Of a stretch of DNA of 61,506 bases, positions 17,880-28,000 are shown piece by piece. The stretch is from positions 1 to 61,506 of the forward strand of contig JAHHIB010000050.1 of the NCBI GenBank assembly GCA_019359075.1. Reading direction: 5' to 3'. Positions within the stretch are counted from its first letter, which is position 1. Each line of letters opens with the position of its first letter. The position numbers and the translations under genes are program-made. The DNA comes from Kalymmatonema hyalinum WJT4-NPBG1 (GTDB lineage: Bacteria > Cyanobacteriota > Cyanobacteriia > Cyanobacteriales > Nostocaceae). Below the pieces are notes generated by a model that was not told the DNA's origin, ran no database searches, and worked only from the letters and a program-made list of their open reading frames with translations.

Positions 17880-18370
17880 TTTATTGTATAGTTGTGTAGT
17901 TCGTCAGACACAACTTTTTTTGCTGCTAAAGTGTGATTAATCTCGACACCAGTACTGCGATGGCACGGAGTGCCCGCCAAGGGCGATCGCATTCATAGCT
18001 GAAGGCGTTTGTTTTAACGTCTATCTCCACGATACACACTAGCTGTTGACAACTGTAATACTCAATTAGGAACAGCAATAACATAGACAGTAGCTATAGT
18101 GCGTAGCGTTCTGCAGGAAAGGCGGGGCTTTGGCGAACGCGAGTGCGTGTCTGGAGGACTCAGCGGGCACTCCGTGCCATCGCCCCTTTGGAGCGATGGC
18201 AGCAAAAAATACAAATACAGTTGCACAATCCCATGCGATCGCTATTGTATAGTTGTGTAGTTCTTGACACTCCTACGCCTAAAAGGCGGTTCGTGCTGCC
18301 AGTGCCCAAGGCGTTGATTTTAACGTCTATCTTCACCCTCCTTACCCATTGACAGGTATTTGACATTGTT
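17880..18370. repeat. Duplicated, decayed intergenic block between GNAT and AhpD-like genes
   Basis: TATTGTATAGTTGTGTAGTTC occurs near 17883 and again near 18245. About 130 bp and 55 bp later, both copies have AAGGCGTT and TTTTAACGTCTATCT, then TTGACA. A perfect 19-bp inverted repeat joins the copies: CGATGGCACGGAGTGCCCG (17958-17976) and its complement (18164-18182). No ORF of any quality lies here. It looks like two decayed copies of one small element plus HIP1-type repeat sequence. Confidence 0.6.
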
Positions 18371-18408
18371 TTGCTTGATTTGTTGATATGTATGAGTTTC
18401 AGCCATTT

Positions 18409-18960
18409 TTAAGCGGGTTTCGACCAAGCATAGCGCTCAAACGCTTTGTCGAGTGGCGTTTGGGCAATATGATTGGTGTAGTTGTGGATGACTTTCACAG
18501 CGATACCAAGAATAACCTCTAGAACCTGCTGCTTTGTGTAACCAGCCTTCATAAAGGTCTCGATTTCGTCATCACTAACCCAACCACGAGTTTGTACCAT
18601 TCGCTGTGTAAAGTGACGAAGTGCTTGTAATTTTGGGTCTTGCAGAGGTTCACCATTTCGCATGGCATTTATATCCTCGGTTGACAAACCAACCATTTTT
18701 GCCAAACCTGAGTGTGCTGCCATGCAGTAGTGACACTCATTTTCATAATTCACTGCTAGGTATACTACCTGTTGTTCAAATGGACTAAAGCTGGTTGTGC
18801 TGAAAAGATCCCACAAAGCCATACCACCCTTCAAAAGTGCAGGGGCAAGAGCGCATATACCTTCTAGGTTGGGAATGAAGCCAAATGTTTCCTTGGCATG
18901 GTGCAGAGCTTCTTTGGACTCTTCGGGGGCGGTTTCCAGAGTGTAAATAGTAAATTCCAT
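18409..18960 (-). CDS. AhpD-like carboxymuconolactone decarboxylase family protein
   Basis: From ATG 18960 (MEFTIYTLETAPEESK) the protein has 183 residues; an upstream ATG at 18993 would add an unlikely 11. The AhpD-type redox motif is complete: Cys76 and Cys79 in ECHYCMAAHS, with His83, and a conserved Glu just before them. Members of this family are peroxidase-linked disulfide reductants or alkylhydroperoxidase-like. It is divergent from a TetR gene with two strong operators between them, so it is likely induced by the TetR ligand, perhaps an oxidant or electrophile. Confidence 0.88.
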   Translation of the reverse strand: MEFTIYTLETAPEESKEALHHAKETFGFIPNLEGICALAPALLKGGMALWDLFSTTSFSPFEQQVVYLAVNYENECHYCMAAHSGLAKMVGLSTEDINAMRNGEPLQDPKLQALRHFTQRMVQTRGWVSDDEIETFMKAGYTKQQVLEVILGIAVKVIHNYTNHIAQTPLDKAFERYAWSKPA

Positions 18961-19053
18961 TAGGTTGTATCTTGTGAAGTATTGGCATAACACAACATTG
19001 CGTGCTATAGGGTAAAGACCTGATATTTACACTCATCACACACTTGTTGCTGC

Positions 19054-19108
19054 GTAGACAAGTTTGTCTACACTCAGTAGAATACTTTAAGTAGACAAGT
19101 TTGTCTAC
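19054..19108. promoter_or_regulatory. Twin TetR operators
   Basis: GTAGACAAGTTTGTCTAC occurs exactly twice, at 19054-19071 and 19091-19108. Each is an inverted repeat of GTAGACAA with a 2-bp centre. Centres are 37 bp apart, about 3.5 helix turns. They lie between the divergent AhpD-like and TetR genes, with the second site only 20 bp before the TetR start. The repressor presumably controls itself and the AhpD-like gene. Confidence 0.85.
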
Positions 19109-19128
19109 ATGAATAAGAAAACTAAAAT

Positions 19129-19695
19129 ATGGCATCAAATACCAACCAAATTTATGATCGCATCCTAGAAACTGCCTCCCAGCTTTTCTACCAGAAGGGG
19201 ATTCAGCACGTTGGGATTAACGAAGTGATTGCTGCTTCAGACGTTGCAAAACGGACATTCTATAAATACTTCCCCTCAAAAGACCAACTCATTTTGGAAG
19301 TCATGCGCTATCGCGAAAAGCAGTGGTTGAAGTGGTTTCAGAAAGCTGTTGAGGAGCGAGGAAAAACAGCTAAAGAAAAGCTACTCGCAACATTTGATGT
19401 GCTTGGAGAGTGGTATGCTCAACCAGACTTTCGGGGATGCCCATTCATTAATGCAGTTCTTGAAATAGCAGATGCAAATCATCCCGCTCATCATGTTTCC
19501 ATATCGTTGCGTGAGGGAATTCGCACTCATATTATGAAACTAGCAATAGAAGCGGGGGTTCGTCATCCAGAAGCATTCTCTCACCAGTACTTACTGTTAA
19601 TTGGTGGTGCTAGTCTGATGGCAACAATTGAAGGAACTCCAGCAGGTGCAAACTATGCCCGTCATGCTTTATCAATCCTTATTAATGAGAGTTAG
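19129..19695 (+). CDS. TetR family transcriptional regulator
   Basis: This 188-residue TetR repressor has an N-terminal helix-turn-helix. YDRILETASQLFYQKGIQHVG is followed by INEVIAASDVAKRTFYKYFPSKDQLI (about residues 7-55). The C-terminal part is a helical ligand domain with RGCPFINAVLE near 103, seen in a common TetR subgroup with linked oxidoreductases. The ATG at 19129 lies just downstream of the second operator, so autorepression is expected. The AhpD-like gene on the other side is the obvious target. Confidence 0.93.
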   Translation: MASNTNQIYDRILETASQLFYQKGIQHVGINEVIAASDVAKRTFYKYFPSKDQLILEVMRYREKQWLKWFQKAVEERGKTAKEKLLATFDVLGEWYAQPDFRGCPFINAVLEIADANHPAHHVSISLREGIRTHIMKLAIEAGVRHPEAFSHQYLLLIGGASLMATIEGTPAGANYARHALSILINES

Positions 19696-19772
19696 TATCT
19701 GTAAGAATTGGCTCAAATTTAAATATGATGTTAGACATGACGAATGTTTGCCCTGCTATTTTCAACTGAGGT

Positions 19773-20915
19773 CTATTGCATCGCCTGTACTACTCTTGAG
19801 GCGATGTTGGACATTACTTTCTCGCGCTCTTCCAGAGGAGCTTTTGAACCAGCTATAAATACAGCGATCACCACACGTTTCCCGTCCGGCGAACTAGCAA
19901 TTCCAACATCATTTGTTGCAGTACCTATGCCGAGAACATCTGCACCCGTACCAGTCTTGTGTGCGATCGACCAATTTTCAGGTAGTCCTGCTTTTAGCCG
20001 CTTTTGTCCTGTTGGAGAATCGGTCATTATTTTTAGCAACAAAGCGGTAGAGTTCTCGGACAATAGCTGATTTGAGTTCAGCTTTGCCAAAAGGTCAACC
20101 ATAGCTTCAGGAGTAGCAGTATCCCGTGGGTCGGTGAGATACTTTTGGAGAGCAGCTTTCTTGACGCTATCTGGAATCTTTTCCACAGCTTCCGCCCATT
20201 TTTGTTCGTCAACCAATTCAGGTTGAAAGTTTTTGAGTCCCACACTCTCCGGCTGCATCTGCTGCTCTAATCTATCAACACGAATGTTGCGAATTTGCAG
20301 CTTGCTTAAGATAGCATTCACTTGCTGTGGTCCACCGACCAATCGCACCAAAGCGTCAGCTGCAGTATTATCACTTATTCCCACAGAGCGTTCTAGAACG
20401 TTTCGGAGTGGGATCTGTGCTCTATCACCTTTGAATTCCTTGATGATAGGACTCGATCCAGGAGCAAGTTCCTGACGGGTAATGGTAACTAATTGCTTGA
20501 GCGAAATCTTGCCCTCGTCTACTTGTTTTAAGACGGCTATGGCAGAAGGAAGCTTATACACGCTTTGCATGGGAAAGCGCTGCTTACCATTGAGAAACCA
20601 GCTTTGACCGCTATTAAGGTCCAAAACCCCGATGCCGACTTTACCTTGAGCTGCTGAAACATCAAGATTTTTTAACCGTTCTTGAAATAATCGAGTGTTG
20701 GACTGTGCTGGAGTGAGCTGTGCGCTTACTTTCATCATTCCACCTGCAAGCGGTGAGGTTTGATGAATTTGTTGTTGCTGTAAGGATGACTCAGCGATGC
20801 TTGGAGATGAAGAAGTTAGAGATGGTTCTTGTGCTTTGACTGGAAGCAACATAAACGAAAGCAGAATAACGACTCCAAACGAAAGGCAAAAGCGACGTAC
20901 AAAGACTGAAAACAT
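19773..20915 (-). CDS. Class A beta-lactamase
   Basis: This 380-residue secreted serine beta-lactamase has a signal peptide (1-28, ending VKA) and an unusually long 60-residue Ser/Gln-rich spacer. The catalytic motifs are all present: Ser118-Val-Tyr-Lys121, Ser181-Asp-Asn183, Glu217 in the omega loop (DRLEQQM) and Lys320-Thr-Gly. The long stretch between motifs and the VGISDNTAAD sequence resemble subclass A2 enzymes. It is probably an intrinsic enzyme, since no resistance-island features surround it. It is convergent with the TetR gene. The spectrum cannot be told from sequence alone. Confidence 0.93.
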   Translation of the reverse strand: MFSVFVRRFCLSFGVVILLSFMLLPVKAQEPSLTSSSPSIAESSLQQQQIHQTSPLAGGMMKVSAQLTPAQSNTRLFQERLKNLDVSAAQGKVGIGVLDLNSGQSWFLNGKQRFPMQSVYKLPSAIAVLKQVDEGKISLKQLVTITRQELAPGSSPIIKEFKGDRAQIPLRNVLERSVGISDNTAADALVRLVGGPQQVNAILSKLQIRNIRVDRLEQQMQPESVGLKNFQPELVDEQKWAEAVEKIPDSVKKAALQKYLTDPRDTATPEAMVDLLAKLNSNQLLSENSTALLLKIMTDSPTGQKRLKAGLPENWSIAHKTGTGADVLGIGTATNDVGIASSPDGKRVVIAVFIAGSKAPLEEREKVMSNIASRVVQAMQ

Positions 20916-21059
20916 CTATCGTTTAATTTCTAGGTGTGAATATTTTTCCTAGGCTATTATCTACTTTCTTGATGTCTGCTCTGTTTCTGGTCAAAACTGT
21001 GGTAAAATCGAAAGTTAAATATAAATAATTCGCTCGGTTGAGGATATAACATTTAACAT

Positions 21060-21686
21060 TTATTTTTCTCGAATCCACAGTGCTAGCCCACCTCCACGAC
21101 CGCGAGCTGCAATCAAGTCTTCTGTTACTAAAAAAAACGCAAAGAAGGGTAATTTCGCTACGGGTTGACTATAAAAATTCTCCGCCTGACCTTTACCGCC
21201 TCGTATCTGACCGCTGTAAATCACACGACCAAACAGACTGATTTGCATTTGGATAAAGTCAAACGCCAATAAGTTTTTTTTCCCTGGATATTGTGCTGGA
21301 CCTTGAAGCTTCAGTAAAACAGCACCCAATTGAACAGAATTGCTAATTTCCGCTGTGCCTGGAGTCGCATCTGAAGCTTGTGTGGTATTGAAGGAAATAT
21401 GGGTGGGAGCCAACTTAGGCAGATAAAAACCTTTGCCCAAAACAATTCCAGCTTTCTTTCTGACTTTTCTGGTTCCAGTGACAAAGCATAGCCGCCATTG
21501 ACCAACCAAACACTCAAAAGGATACGTCACTCGTTGCTGTTTAGCTGCTTTTTCCGCTTGCACCAAAGCATTGACTACTACTTCAGCACTAGGGCGATCA
21601 TTCCTCTGTCCTTGATACGCAGTCGCGGCGAGTGAGAGTACGCTGACAAAATCAGGTGAGGCTTGTGATGTTAAATCGACTGTCAT
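21060..21686 (-). CDS. PAP/fibrillin-like (plastid lipid-associated) protein
   Basis: This 208-residue soluble protein has features of the PAP/fibrillin lipocalin-like family found in cyanobacteria and plastids. LVGQWRLCFVTGT (near 61-73) is the usual opening strand. The central beta region contains FGRVIYSGQIRGG. The C-terminal closing motif is LPFFAFFLVTEDLIAARGRGGGLALW. Members bind small lipophilic molecules at thylakoids or lipid bodies. It stands alone and is oriented away from the next gene. The exact role is not known. Confidence 0.7.
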   Translation of the reverse strand: MTVDLTSQASPDFVSVLSLAATAYQGQRNDRPSAEVVVNALVQAEKAAKQQRVTYPFECLVGQWRLCFVTGTRKVRKKAGIVLGKGFYLPKLAPTHISFNTTQASDATPGTAEISNSVQLGAVLLKLQGPAQYPGKKNLLAFDFIQMQISLFGRVIYSGQIRGGKGQAENFYSQPVAKLPFFAFFLVTEDLIAARGRGGGLALWIREK

Positions 21687-21883
21687 GAGGGCACTCCAGA
21701 TTTTGCAACCTAATACTCTGGATAAATCATAACCTTAATATATTATCTGTTTTGCTGAATTGGATATAACCATTTGTTTAAGCTGCTTCTGCATTGGTTT
21801 GGCTCGTCGCTTGCTTACTGTATGATGTTACCCTGGTTGGCGATCGCGCTGGATGAAGATGAGGGCGATCGCAGTATATCCAA

Positions 21884-21931
21884 ATTATCCACAGTACCAA
21901 AGGTCGCACTCCAACCTATTGTATTTACTAA
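21884..21931 (-). pseudogene. Short relic of a chlH-type gene
   Basis: The minus strand here reads LVNTIGWSATFGTVDN with no stop. It matches [16 protein letters not shown] in the ChlH C-terminus of this same window. DNA identity over the core (GTCGCACTCCAAC, then ATTGTATTTAC, on the plus strand) is nearly complete. Homology stops on both sides. It is best seen as a fragment left by recombination or by decay of a second chelatase gene. The rest of 21687-22343 has two HIP1 sites and AT-rich sequence without a gene. Confidence 0.55.
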
Positions 21932-22343
21932 GTGTTTATCATTTCCACTCTTCTTCTGCCCAAGCTATTAGTCTTTTTTCACCACGTAGCATTCAACGAT
22001 TCTTAGTCTTGTCAAAATTAAGCATAAAATTACTTTGGTTTACGATTCTCAAAAAATTAGTAAAAACGTACAAACTAAAAAAAGGAAAACAATTTACATT
22101 TGTTATTGACACGCAGTGGCGTGACCAAAACATTTTTATGATTAGTTTAATTACAGACAATCATAGCGATACCAATTTCTTGGCTATTACTATCAAAATG
22201 AGGATGTAGTAATCTCGGCGAACAAAAAAGATTAATTAATCCGTTTATTGGTAAGCTGAGATTGTAGTGATTTCTAACAACGCCGGATGAATTGCTATCG
22301 CTACCCCCACAGATTAATAGGCAGAATATAGCATAAGGCGACA

Positions 22344-23144
22344 ATGCAAAAACTCCTTTTTAATGACAGAGATAGCTTTAGAGCGCAAGCCCTATTCCTT
22401 GGTAAGAAGATTAACGTAAAAACATTGGAGAATTACGTTTGCTTGGCGGCTATGCCAGTAATGGTTACAGTAGGTGAACACGGCTGTGCGGTACTGATGG
22501 ACTATGGTGCAGTTGTCCTGTTTAACCTTGAGCCTGTAGAAAAGGTAGCCTTCTTGACTAAACTATCCTCTCAACTTATTGACTCTTTTGCTGACCCGGA
22601 AACAGAAGAGGTGGAAGTTCATCTCAACGTTGCAGAGAGTGAGAGAGTTAAGGAAGGAAAAATTTTGCTGCATGATTTTAGTGTAGAACGCTTGCAGATA
22701 GTGGCTGATATTCTCGCTAAGAGTGTTGTGCTGTCTCATTATGAAACTAGCCTAGCTACTGTATTTGATCAAATTGAACCGTTTGCAGCTAGTCTCCTTT
22801 CTGAAAACAGGAGTAGACGCCAGAGTCGGGAATTACTGCGTCAACTCGGGACTACATTGTTAGTTCAACATAAGATTGTGGGTCGAGTAGAGATCATCGA
22901 TAAGCCGGATCTGCTGTGGGAATCCCCACAGCTAGAAAACTTATATTTGCGCTTGGAAGATGAATACGAAATCCGTGAGCGTCACAATGCTTTGGAACGC
23001 AAACTAGAGCTAATTTCTCAAACCGCACAAACAGTGCTGGAGTTCATGCAGCATAGCAGTAGCCAGCGAGTAGAGTGGTATGTGGTGATTCTGATTGTGG
23101 TGGAGATTCTGCTATCACTGTATGACATCCTTTTCAAAGGCTAA
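22344..23144 (+). CDS. RMD1/YagE family (DUF155) protein
   Basis: This 266-residue protein has the DUF155 pattern. The N-terminal half has GEHGCAVLMDYGAVVLFNL. The middle has HDFSVERLQIVADILAKSVVLSHYE. A long helical region (about 170-245) ends in a C-terminal membrane helix (WYVVILIVVEILLSLYDILF). The family is found from bacteria to mitochondria (Rmd1/RMND1), where it is tied to membranes and translation or meiotic division; the bacterial function is unknown. ATG 22344 is preceded by AAGGCGA. No operon partners. Confidence 0.85.
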   Translation: MQKLLFNDRDSFRAQALFLGKKINVKTLENYVCLAAMPVMVTVGEHGCAVLMDYGAVVLFNLEPVEKVAFLTKLSSQLIDSFADPETEEVEVHLNVAESERVKEGKILLHDFSVERLQIVADILAKSVVLSHYETSLATVFDQIEPFAASLLSENRSRRQSRELLRQLGTTLLVQHKIVGRVEIIDKPDLLWESPQLENLYLRLEDEYEIRERHNALERKLELISQTAQTVLEFMQHSSSQRVEWYVVILIVVEILLSLYDILFKG

Positions 23145-23341
23145 CGCTAAACTTGGAGATCGTAAACAATTGCTGGCTTTGACTAGCAATCTGGGGTAAA
23201 AGTAGCGAAGGCACTGCCTGAAACCCTTGCTGTAAAAAAGATACACAAATAAAATTGCTCTTTTACCAAAAAACGGAGAAAAAGCTTGTTTTGGCTGTAA
23301 GCTGTTGCGCTTACAATTTGCAATGCGTGACATCCTCCCAC

Positions 23342-23364
23342 CGCTAACCCTAACGGGTATAGCG
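23342..23364 (-). ncRNA. Right-end hairpin of the second TnpB element
   Basis: On the plus strand CGCTA-ACCC pairs with GGGT-(A)-TAGCG around TAAC. It lies about 75 bp past the tnpB stop on the minus strand, where IS200/IS605 right ends and omega-RNA 3' hairpins are found. The motif resembles the hairpin of the first TnpB element at 1437-1468. The stretch 23365-23435 contains further GC-rich palindromes that could belong to the same guide RNA. Confidence 0.5.
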
Positions 23365-23435
23365 CGGGCTTCCAACCTCGCGGTAGGACATTCCTGCTTC
23401 TTTGGTCGTGCCTAGACTTGCGTCCCCGGCGGGCG

Positions 23436-24624
23436 TTACCTCCACAGGCAGGCAAGACTCGCGAGTCCCGCAGCTGCAAGACCTCTTTGTTCCACCACCA
23501 TAGCGGCAGCAACATCGCGGTCTGTTGTATATCCACATTCATGACACACATGAACACGCTCCGACAGCTTCTTTTTCCCAGTATGAGTTCCGCATTGAGG
23601 ACAAGTTTGACTAGTCCCGTTAGGATTTACTTTAGCGAAGTACACCCCGCGCTTCCAACAAACCCAGGAAAGGATTTCCAAAAAACTTCCCCAAGCAGCA
23701 TCAAGACAATGCTTTGCCAACATTCCTCGACTAGTTGCTCTTAGCTTAAGATCCTCAGCAAAGACCATACCTACACCATCACAAAGTGCGTGAGCGGTGT
23801 TGATATGAAACTGCTTGCGTGTGTCATAAATGCGTTCATGCAATCTGCGTATCTTTTGCTGCACTTTACGGTAGTTAGCAGAGTATGCAGTCTTGTTTTT
23901 CAACTTGCGTTGCAGCCATCTAAGCTCGCTTTGCAAAGAATTGAAAAACCGGGGTCTTTCTACCAATTGCCCGTTAGATACAGCCAAGAACTTCTTCAAT
24001 CCGACATCAATACCAATAGAATTACCATGAGGCATGACATCAGGCACAGAAACATCGGATTGCAAAATCAACTGAGCGTACCATCCAGATGCTTTGCTGA
24101 TTACTCTAACCTGTTTGACTACAAACCCCTCTGGGATTGGACGATGCAAATTCATTGGCATGGCTCCAATTTTGGGCAGCTTGATTTGGAAACCCGTTAC
24201 AGGGTTAGATTTGAACTGGGGAAACACAAACGACCTATATTGACCAGTTTTCTTGAACCGGGGAAACCCAAAACCGCGTTCCATCATGAACTTGAACGCT
24301 TTATCAAGACGCTTCAATGCCAGAACGCAGTACTTGAGATTGAACATCTTTAAGTTCTGGGTTTTCCTTCTTGACTGGTGTCAATGCGTTTTGCTGTTTG
24401 TAGTAGTCAGGGTAGGAGAGTTCAGCCGGGATAATGTATTCAGAGCGAATAGAGCAAGCGTTGATAGCACATTTACGCGAAGCAATCCAATCTTTGCGCT
24501 CCCGCAGTGCATAGTTATACACTTTGCGGCACGCATCCATCCAAGCAAGCATTCTTGCTTCTTGAACAGCGTCTGGATAAATTCGGTAACTGTAAGTCAA
24601 CGAGAGCATTTTTTCGACCTCCAT
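23436..24624 (-). pseudogene. tnpB: TnpB/OrfB gene broken by a frameshift
   Basis: The N-terminal frame (from about 24624 or 24609, MLSLTYSYRIYP) runs to 24304. The C-terminal frame starts in the same region and runs to 23436. The join near 24310-24345 should read VQSQVL followed by ALKRLDKAF. All later features are intact: RuvC Asp in GIDVGLKKF, Glu in VFAEDLKLRA, zinc-finger CPQCG and CHECG, and TTDRDVAAA. The two parts sum to about 400 residues. A single indel explains the break. It is a different subtype from the first TnpB here, so the two are not recent copies. No tnpA is present. Confidence 0.85.
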
Positions 24625-24672
24625 GCTTATTCTAACAGACTTCACTTACCTGTTAGAAGTTCCGGTGATCAG

Positions 24673-24703
24673 AAAAAGACAGCACGTCGAGTACTGTCTT
24701 TTT
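24673..24703. repeat. Inverted repeat upstream of the second TnpB gene
   Basis: Ten-base arms AAAAAGACAG (24673-24682) and CTGTCTTTTT (24694-24703) enclose an 11-base loop. The position, about 50 bp upstream of the tnpB start, fits an IS200/IS605 left-end hairpin, or a U-tailed terminator. Confidence 0.55.
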
Positions 24704-24955
24704 CCCTGGGGAGTCCCGAATCAGCACGCCAAATCAAAGATTATGGTGAGTCCAGTCCTGTTCGCGTAGCGTCTCCGCTAGGAGAAGGAGGGTTTCCCGA
24801 CCTAGGGAACTGGCGAACCCGAAGGGCGGGGGACTTACTGCTCCCCAGACCCCACACTAGTTAAAATTTCAATCCATAGCCTCAAACTTTCGTTGATTCA
24901 ACTCGTTATTCGTCTTTGAATTTGGATTTCATCTTTTTGTATTTATAAATAAAAA

Positions 24956-24985
24956 TGTAGAGACGCGAAATTTCGCGTCTCTACA
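24956..24985. repeat. Perfect 30-bp palindrome, TGTAGAGACG family
   Basis: TGTAGAGACGCGAAA is followed directly by its complement. It lies 24 bp past the chlH stop and could form its terminator. Relatives sit at 29299-29328 and 32597-32622. Confidence 0.85.
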
Positions 24986-25009
24986 ACAGGGATATAAATG
25001 ATTTACCGA

Positions 25010-28000
25010 CTACTCAACCCCTTCAATGCGATCCTCAACCTCCTGGTACAACTCGCGCAACAATTCCAAATTGTTCTCACTCGTCTCCCAATAACCCCGA
25101 CCATTCACTTCCAACAAGGTGGAAACCATCTTGCGGAAAGAATGGGGGTTGAGGTTCAGCAACCGCTGACGCATCTCTTCATCTTTGATGAAGGTTTCGT
25201 TAGCGTCCTCGTATATCCAGTTATCGACAGCACCAGCAGTCGCACTCCAACCCATTGTATTTACCAATCGCTTGGAGAGTTCGCGCACGCCTTCGTAACC
25301 GTGAGATAACATTCCCTCGTACCACTTGGGATTTAACATTTTGGTACGGGCATCCAAACGCACGGTTTCTGATAAGCTGCGGACTTGAGCGTTAGCTGTG
25401 GTGGTGTCGGCGATGTAGGATGCTGGTGTTTTGCCATCACCCCGCAAACTTGCCACAACTTTGGTGGGATCAGAGTCGAAGTAATGGGAAACGTCGGTCA
25501 AGCTAATCTCGGAAGAGTCGAGATTTTGGAAAGTGACCTCAGCAGTTTTCAGAGTTCTTTCAAAAATCTGCCGCTCTTCTTCCATCGTACCGGGGTTATC
25601 GGCACTGAAGGCGAAGGATTTCCGCTTGAGGTACATTTCCTGCAACTCGGCTTCGCTGTCCCATGTGCTGTTTTCCACCGCCAAGTTGATGTTTGACGAG
25701 TAGGAACCAGAAGCATTGGAGAAGATGCGAGTCGCTGCTTGGCGCAGGTTGATCCCCATTTCCTCTGCTTGTTCGAGGGCGTGTTTGCGAACATAGTTCA
25801 TCGATGGTGGTTCATCGGCTTCCGCCGCCATCTTCACCCCTTGATCCAGCAGGTTCATTTGGTTGATGAACAAGTCGCGGAAGACACCAGAACAGTTGAC
25901 AACGACATCAATCCGTGGGCGTCCCAATTCTTCTAGAGGAATCAGTTCCAACTTGTTCACCCGTCCAAGGGCATCGGGAACTGGACGCACTCCCACCATC
26001 CACATGATTTGTGCCAGTGATTCCCCGTAGGTTTTGATGTTATCGGTTCCCCAAAGCACACAGGCAATGGTTTCGGGATAGTGACCGCCATTTTCTGCTT
26101 TGTTACGCCCCAGCAGTCTGTCTACAACGATTTTTGCCGATTGTACAGCAGCCGTTGTGGGGATGGATTGCGGGTCAAGGGCGTGTATATTTTTACCTGT
26201 GGGCAATACATCCGGGTTGCGGATGGGGTCGCCACCAGGACCAGGGAGGATGTACTCGCCTTCTAACCCTTGGAGTAATGCTCCCAATTCGTTGTCAGCG
26301 CAAACTTGCTGCAAGCAGAATTCCAGATACTCAAACAGCGGTTTCAAGTCTGTGACATCTACCTTGGTATAACCTGCTTTGTGCAGTGCTTCCACCCAAG
26401 GTTCTTTTTTGCCCATGTTAAAGAAGTTGAGCTTGGAAACGCGAGAAACTCGTCCTTCGGCGTCAATTTGCTCTTTCACAAGGGCGGAAACTGCGGCACG
26501 GGTTGCCATTGTGATGTCTTGCAGCAGTTGGACATCGTCTAAAATGCCTTTGTCGCTGTTTTGGTAGATATCGTCGATGTTCCGCCCGATGCTGTTGGCA
26601 ATAATACGCGGGAGACTTTGAATTTCTTCTTCTTGACGATCCAAGCTGGCAATGTTGACGAGAGTTGCGATCGCCTCCTCTGCCGAAGGTGGTTTACCAA
26701 TCACATGCAATCCACAAGGCAACAGTCGCGATTCAATCTCCATCAACTTGCGGTACACCAAGCCAACGATATTATCGCGCTCTTCAGCGGTCATATCCTT
26801 GGCATCCGTTTCTGGCAAGGCGATGTCCTTATCCAGGTTCACCATCCGGCACTTATCCATGATGGTGTTCACAATGGAAATACCGCGCCCGCTATCTTTC
26901 AAGGTTTGGTAAGAACCAATCAACTCGCTGAGTTCCTTCAAACCTTTGTACAAACCAGCATTTTCCGCCGGAGGAGTCAGGTAGGAAATTGTCTCGGCGT
27001 AGCTGCGACGCTTGGCAATTGTCGCCTCGCTGGGGTTATTTGCGGCGTAGTAATAGAGATTGGGAATTGTACCAATCAAGTTATCTGGATAACATTCTCC
27101 AGACATCCCCATCTGCTTCCCTGGCATGAATTCCAAGGAACCGTGAGTTCCGAAGTGTAGCACGGCATCAGCTTGCCAAAGCTGTTCTAGGTAGGTGTAG
27201 TAAGCTGCGAAACCGTGGTGCGGGCTTGCAGAACGCGAGAACAACAACCGCATGGGATCGCCTTCGTAACCAAAGGTGGGCTGAACGCCAATGAAGACGT
27301 TACCGAAGTGCTTACCGTAAATCAGCAAGTTTTGCCCATCGCTGTTGAGATGTCCAGGAGGTGGTCCCCAATTTTCCTCTAATTTTTGTGAGTAGGGTGT
27401 GAGTGCTTCATACTCACGAACTGGCATCCGGTAGGCAATGTTGAGTTCGGGGCTGCTGTACTGTGCCTGCGCGTCGTGGATGACTTGTTCCATCAACTCT
27501 TTAGCAGACTCAGGCAAGTCCTGCACTTCATACCCGTTATTCCTGAGGGCTTTCATCACCTCGTAAATTGAGCCGAACACATCCAGGTAAGCAGCGGTTC
27601 CGACGTTGCCTTTATCAGGTGGGAAGCTGAAAACGGTGATGGCAACTTTCTTGTGCAGCTTTGGCTTGCGGCGCAGGTTAGCCCATTTGAGGGCGCGTTG
27701 TGCCACTGCTTCGATACGGTCTTGCAGGGCGATCGCTTTTCCTGTTGTGCCATCTCGTCCTGATAATATAATCGGCTCAATCGCCCCATCCAATTCGGGA
27801 ATCGCAATTTGCAATGCGACTTGAATTGGGTGTAACCCCAAATCGCTATCCTGCCATTCTTCGGTTGTTTGGAAGACGAGGGGCAGCGCTACCATGTAAG
27901 GACGATTCAACCGTTTGAGCGCGTCAATTGCCTTAGGATGGTCTTGTCGTGCTGGTCCACCTACCAGGGCAAAGCCTGTTAAGGATACTACGGCATCCAC

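Larger units (their letters stand above)
24646..25009. other. Left flank of the TnpB element and chlH 3' flank
   Basis: Moving along the plus strand there is a strong hairpin at 24673-24703 (AAAAAGACAG pairs with CTGTCTTTTT), possibly the left-end structure. Next come GC-rich dispersed repeats at about 24750-24860, including a tttcccgacc-type block at 24793-24815. AT-rich sequence then leads to the palindrome at 24956-24985. No gene is seen. Confidence 0.55.

Noticed and set aside
24310-24345. Programmed frameshift in the second TnpB gene
   Set aside because: No slippery sequence or pairing structure is evident; a simple indel explains it better.
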